The notes under the pieces are model-generated. The model made no database searches. It saw only the letters and a program-made list of their open reading frames with translations, and was not told the DNA's origin. Shown here piece by piece: positions 63,181 to 64,000 of a stretch of DNA of 64,000 nucleotides. Both the position numbers and the translations under genes were made by a program. Each line of letters opens with the position of its first letter. Position 1 is the stretch's first letter. Source of the stretch: Terebella lapidaria (lineage: Eukaryota > Annelida > Polychaeta > Terebellida > Terebellidae); contig OX424569.1 in NCBI GenBank assembly GCA_949152475.1, positions 22,419,170 through 22,483,169 on the forward strand. Reading direction: 5' to 3'.

Positions 63181-64000
63181 TCAAAATAATTTTTTGCTGA
63201 TTCATCCTTGAGGCTTCCTGCATATCTCAGAAACGGTGCGTCGTAGAGCGAAACGGACGTTATTTTCGGACTCGTCGCCCTAGACAAACATGTCTAAGGG
63301 GTATTAAGGATGACCTTCGACCTTGACCTTGAATTTTTCTGCCGAGTCGGCATTTTTCGTTTTCGTCGATATCTCGGAAACGGTGCGTCGTAGAGTGAAA
63401 CGGACGATATTTTCGGCCTAGTAACACTAGACAAACATGTCTAAGGGTGTTATGGATGAACTTCGACCTTGACCTTGAATTTTTCTGCTGAGTCGGCATT
63501 TTCGCTTTCGTTGATATCTCGGAAACGGTGCGTCATAGAGCGAAACGGACGTTATTTTCGGACTCGTGGCACTAGACAAACATGTCTAAGGGGTATCATG
63601 AATGATCTTTGACCTTCACCTAAAATATTTTCGCCAAGTCAGCATTTTTCGTTTTAGTCGATATCCCGGAAACGGTGCGTCGTAGAGCGGAACAGACGTT
63701 ATTTTCGGACTCTTCGCCCTAGACAAACATGTCTAAGGGGTATTAAGGATGACCTTCGACCTTGACCTTGAAATTTTCTGCCGAGCCGGCATTTTCGCAC
63801 CCGTGGCACCAGACCAACATGTCTAAGGGGTACTGTGGATGAACTTTGACCTTAACCTTGAATTTTTCTGCTGAGTCGGCATTTTTCGTTTTCATCGATA
63901 TCTCAGAAACGGTGCTTTGTAGAGCGAAACAGACGTTATTTTCGGACTCTTCGCCCTAGACAAACATGTCTAAGGGGTATTAAGGATGACCTTCGACCTT
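63181..64000. repeat. ~148-bp tandem repeat running off the right edge
   Basis: Units carry GAGTCGGCATTTTTCG, TCGATATCTCGGAAACGGTG, CGTCGTAGAGCGAAACGGAC, TAGACAAACATGTCTAAG and GATGACCTTCGACCTTGACC. Units begin near 63190, 63342, 63490, 63640, 63780 (shortened) and 63870. Diverged relatives lie at 10.93-11.25 kb. No coding frame is conserved. Confidence 0.9.

Overview
This is animal nuclear DNA, most likely from a marine invertebrate such as amphioxus or a bivalve. The evidence is AT-rich sequence with many ACATGTA words, a split host gene with consensus splice sites, animal-type non-LTR retrotransposons, and above all rolling-circle Helitron2/Helentron elements with their short non-autonomous relatives (HINEs). 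I cannot name the species from the sequence. Host coding sequence is scarce: only the 3' exons of one gene, a SPAG1-like cochaperone (7845-10234, + strand), are secure.

Layout. 1-5.2 kb: a minus-strand L1/Tx1-clade LINE that runs off the left edge. Its ORF1 carries a coiled coil and RRM fused to a C-terminal NADAR (YbiA-like) domain. A second small ORF is a complete SGNH/GDSL esterase, and the third is the endonuclease-reverse transcriptase ORF2. 5.2-6.56 kb: two minisatellites. 7.8-10.2 kb: the SPAG1-like exons. 11.2-28.6 kb: a dense nest of HINEs made of a hairpin 5' end, a GTCC-type microsatellite, a conserved leader, long arrays of a ~134-bp monomer, and a subterminal inverted repeat plus terminal hairpin. 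A Tc1/mariner-like MITE, two foldback elements and a small in-place inversion interrupt it. 28.6-30 kb: no gene seen. 30-35.8 kb, 38.3-41 kb, 42.2-43.9 kb and 58.6-62.9 kb: further HINEs. 35.8-38.3 kb: two TIR elements. 45.2-48.5 kb: a HINE of another family carrying a truncated LINE. 48.5-58.5 kb: an almost whole autonomous Helentron with a C76-like cysteine protease, a 17-copy charged repeat, a zinc-binding DUF6570-like region, HUH Rep, PIF1-type helicase and a C-terminal CR1-like endonuclease. Its reading frame is broken by one in-frame UGA and one shift at an A8 run. 63.2-64 kb: a ~148-bp tandem array running off the right edge.

How the parts relate. The Helentron encodes the type of enzyme that would mobilise HINEs, but its own ends were not found, so the match between this Helentron and these HINEs is unproven. 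The HINEs insert into T-runs and very often into each other, which explains most of the window. The best candidates for something undescribed are: the NADAR-fused LINE ORF1 with its accompanying esterase; the paired 'word-repeat' cassettes at 16.27-16.42 kb and 42.29-42.47 kb, which share a frame but use different repeated words; the inversion bracketed by two foldbacks at 26.0-28.1 kb; and the roughly one hundred monomers that each hold a perfect DR1 and ERR-type nuclear-receptor site.
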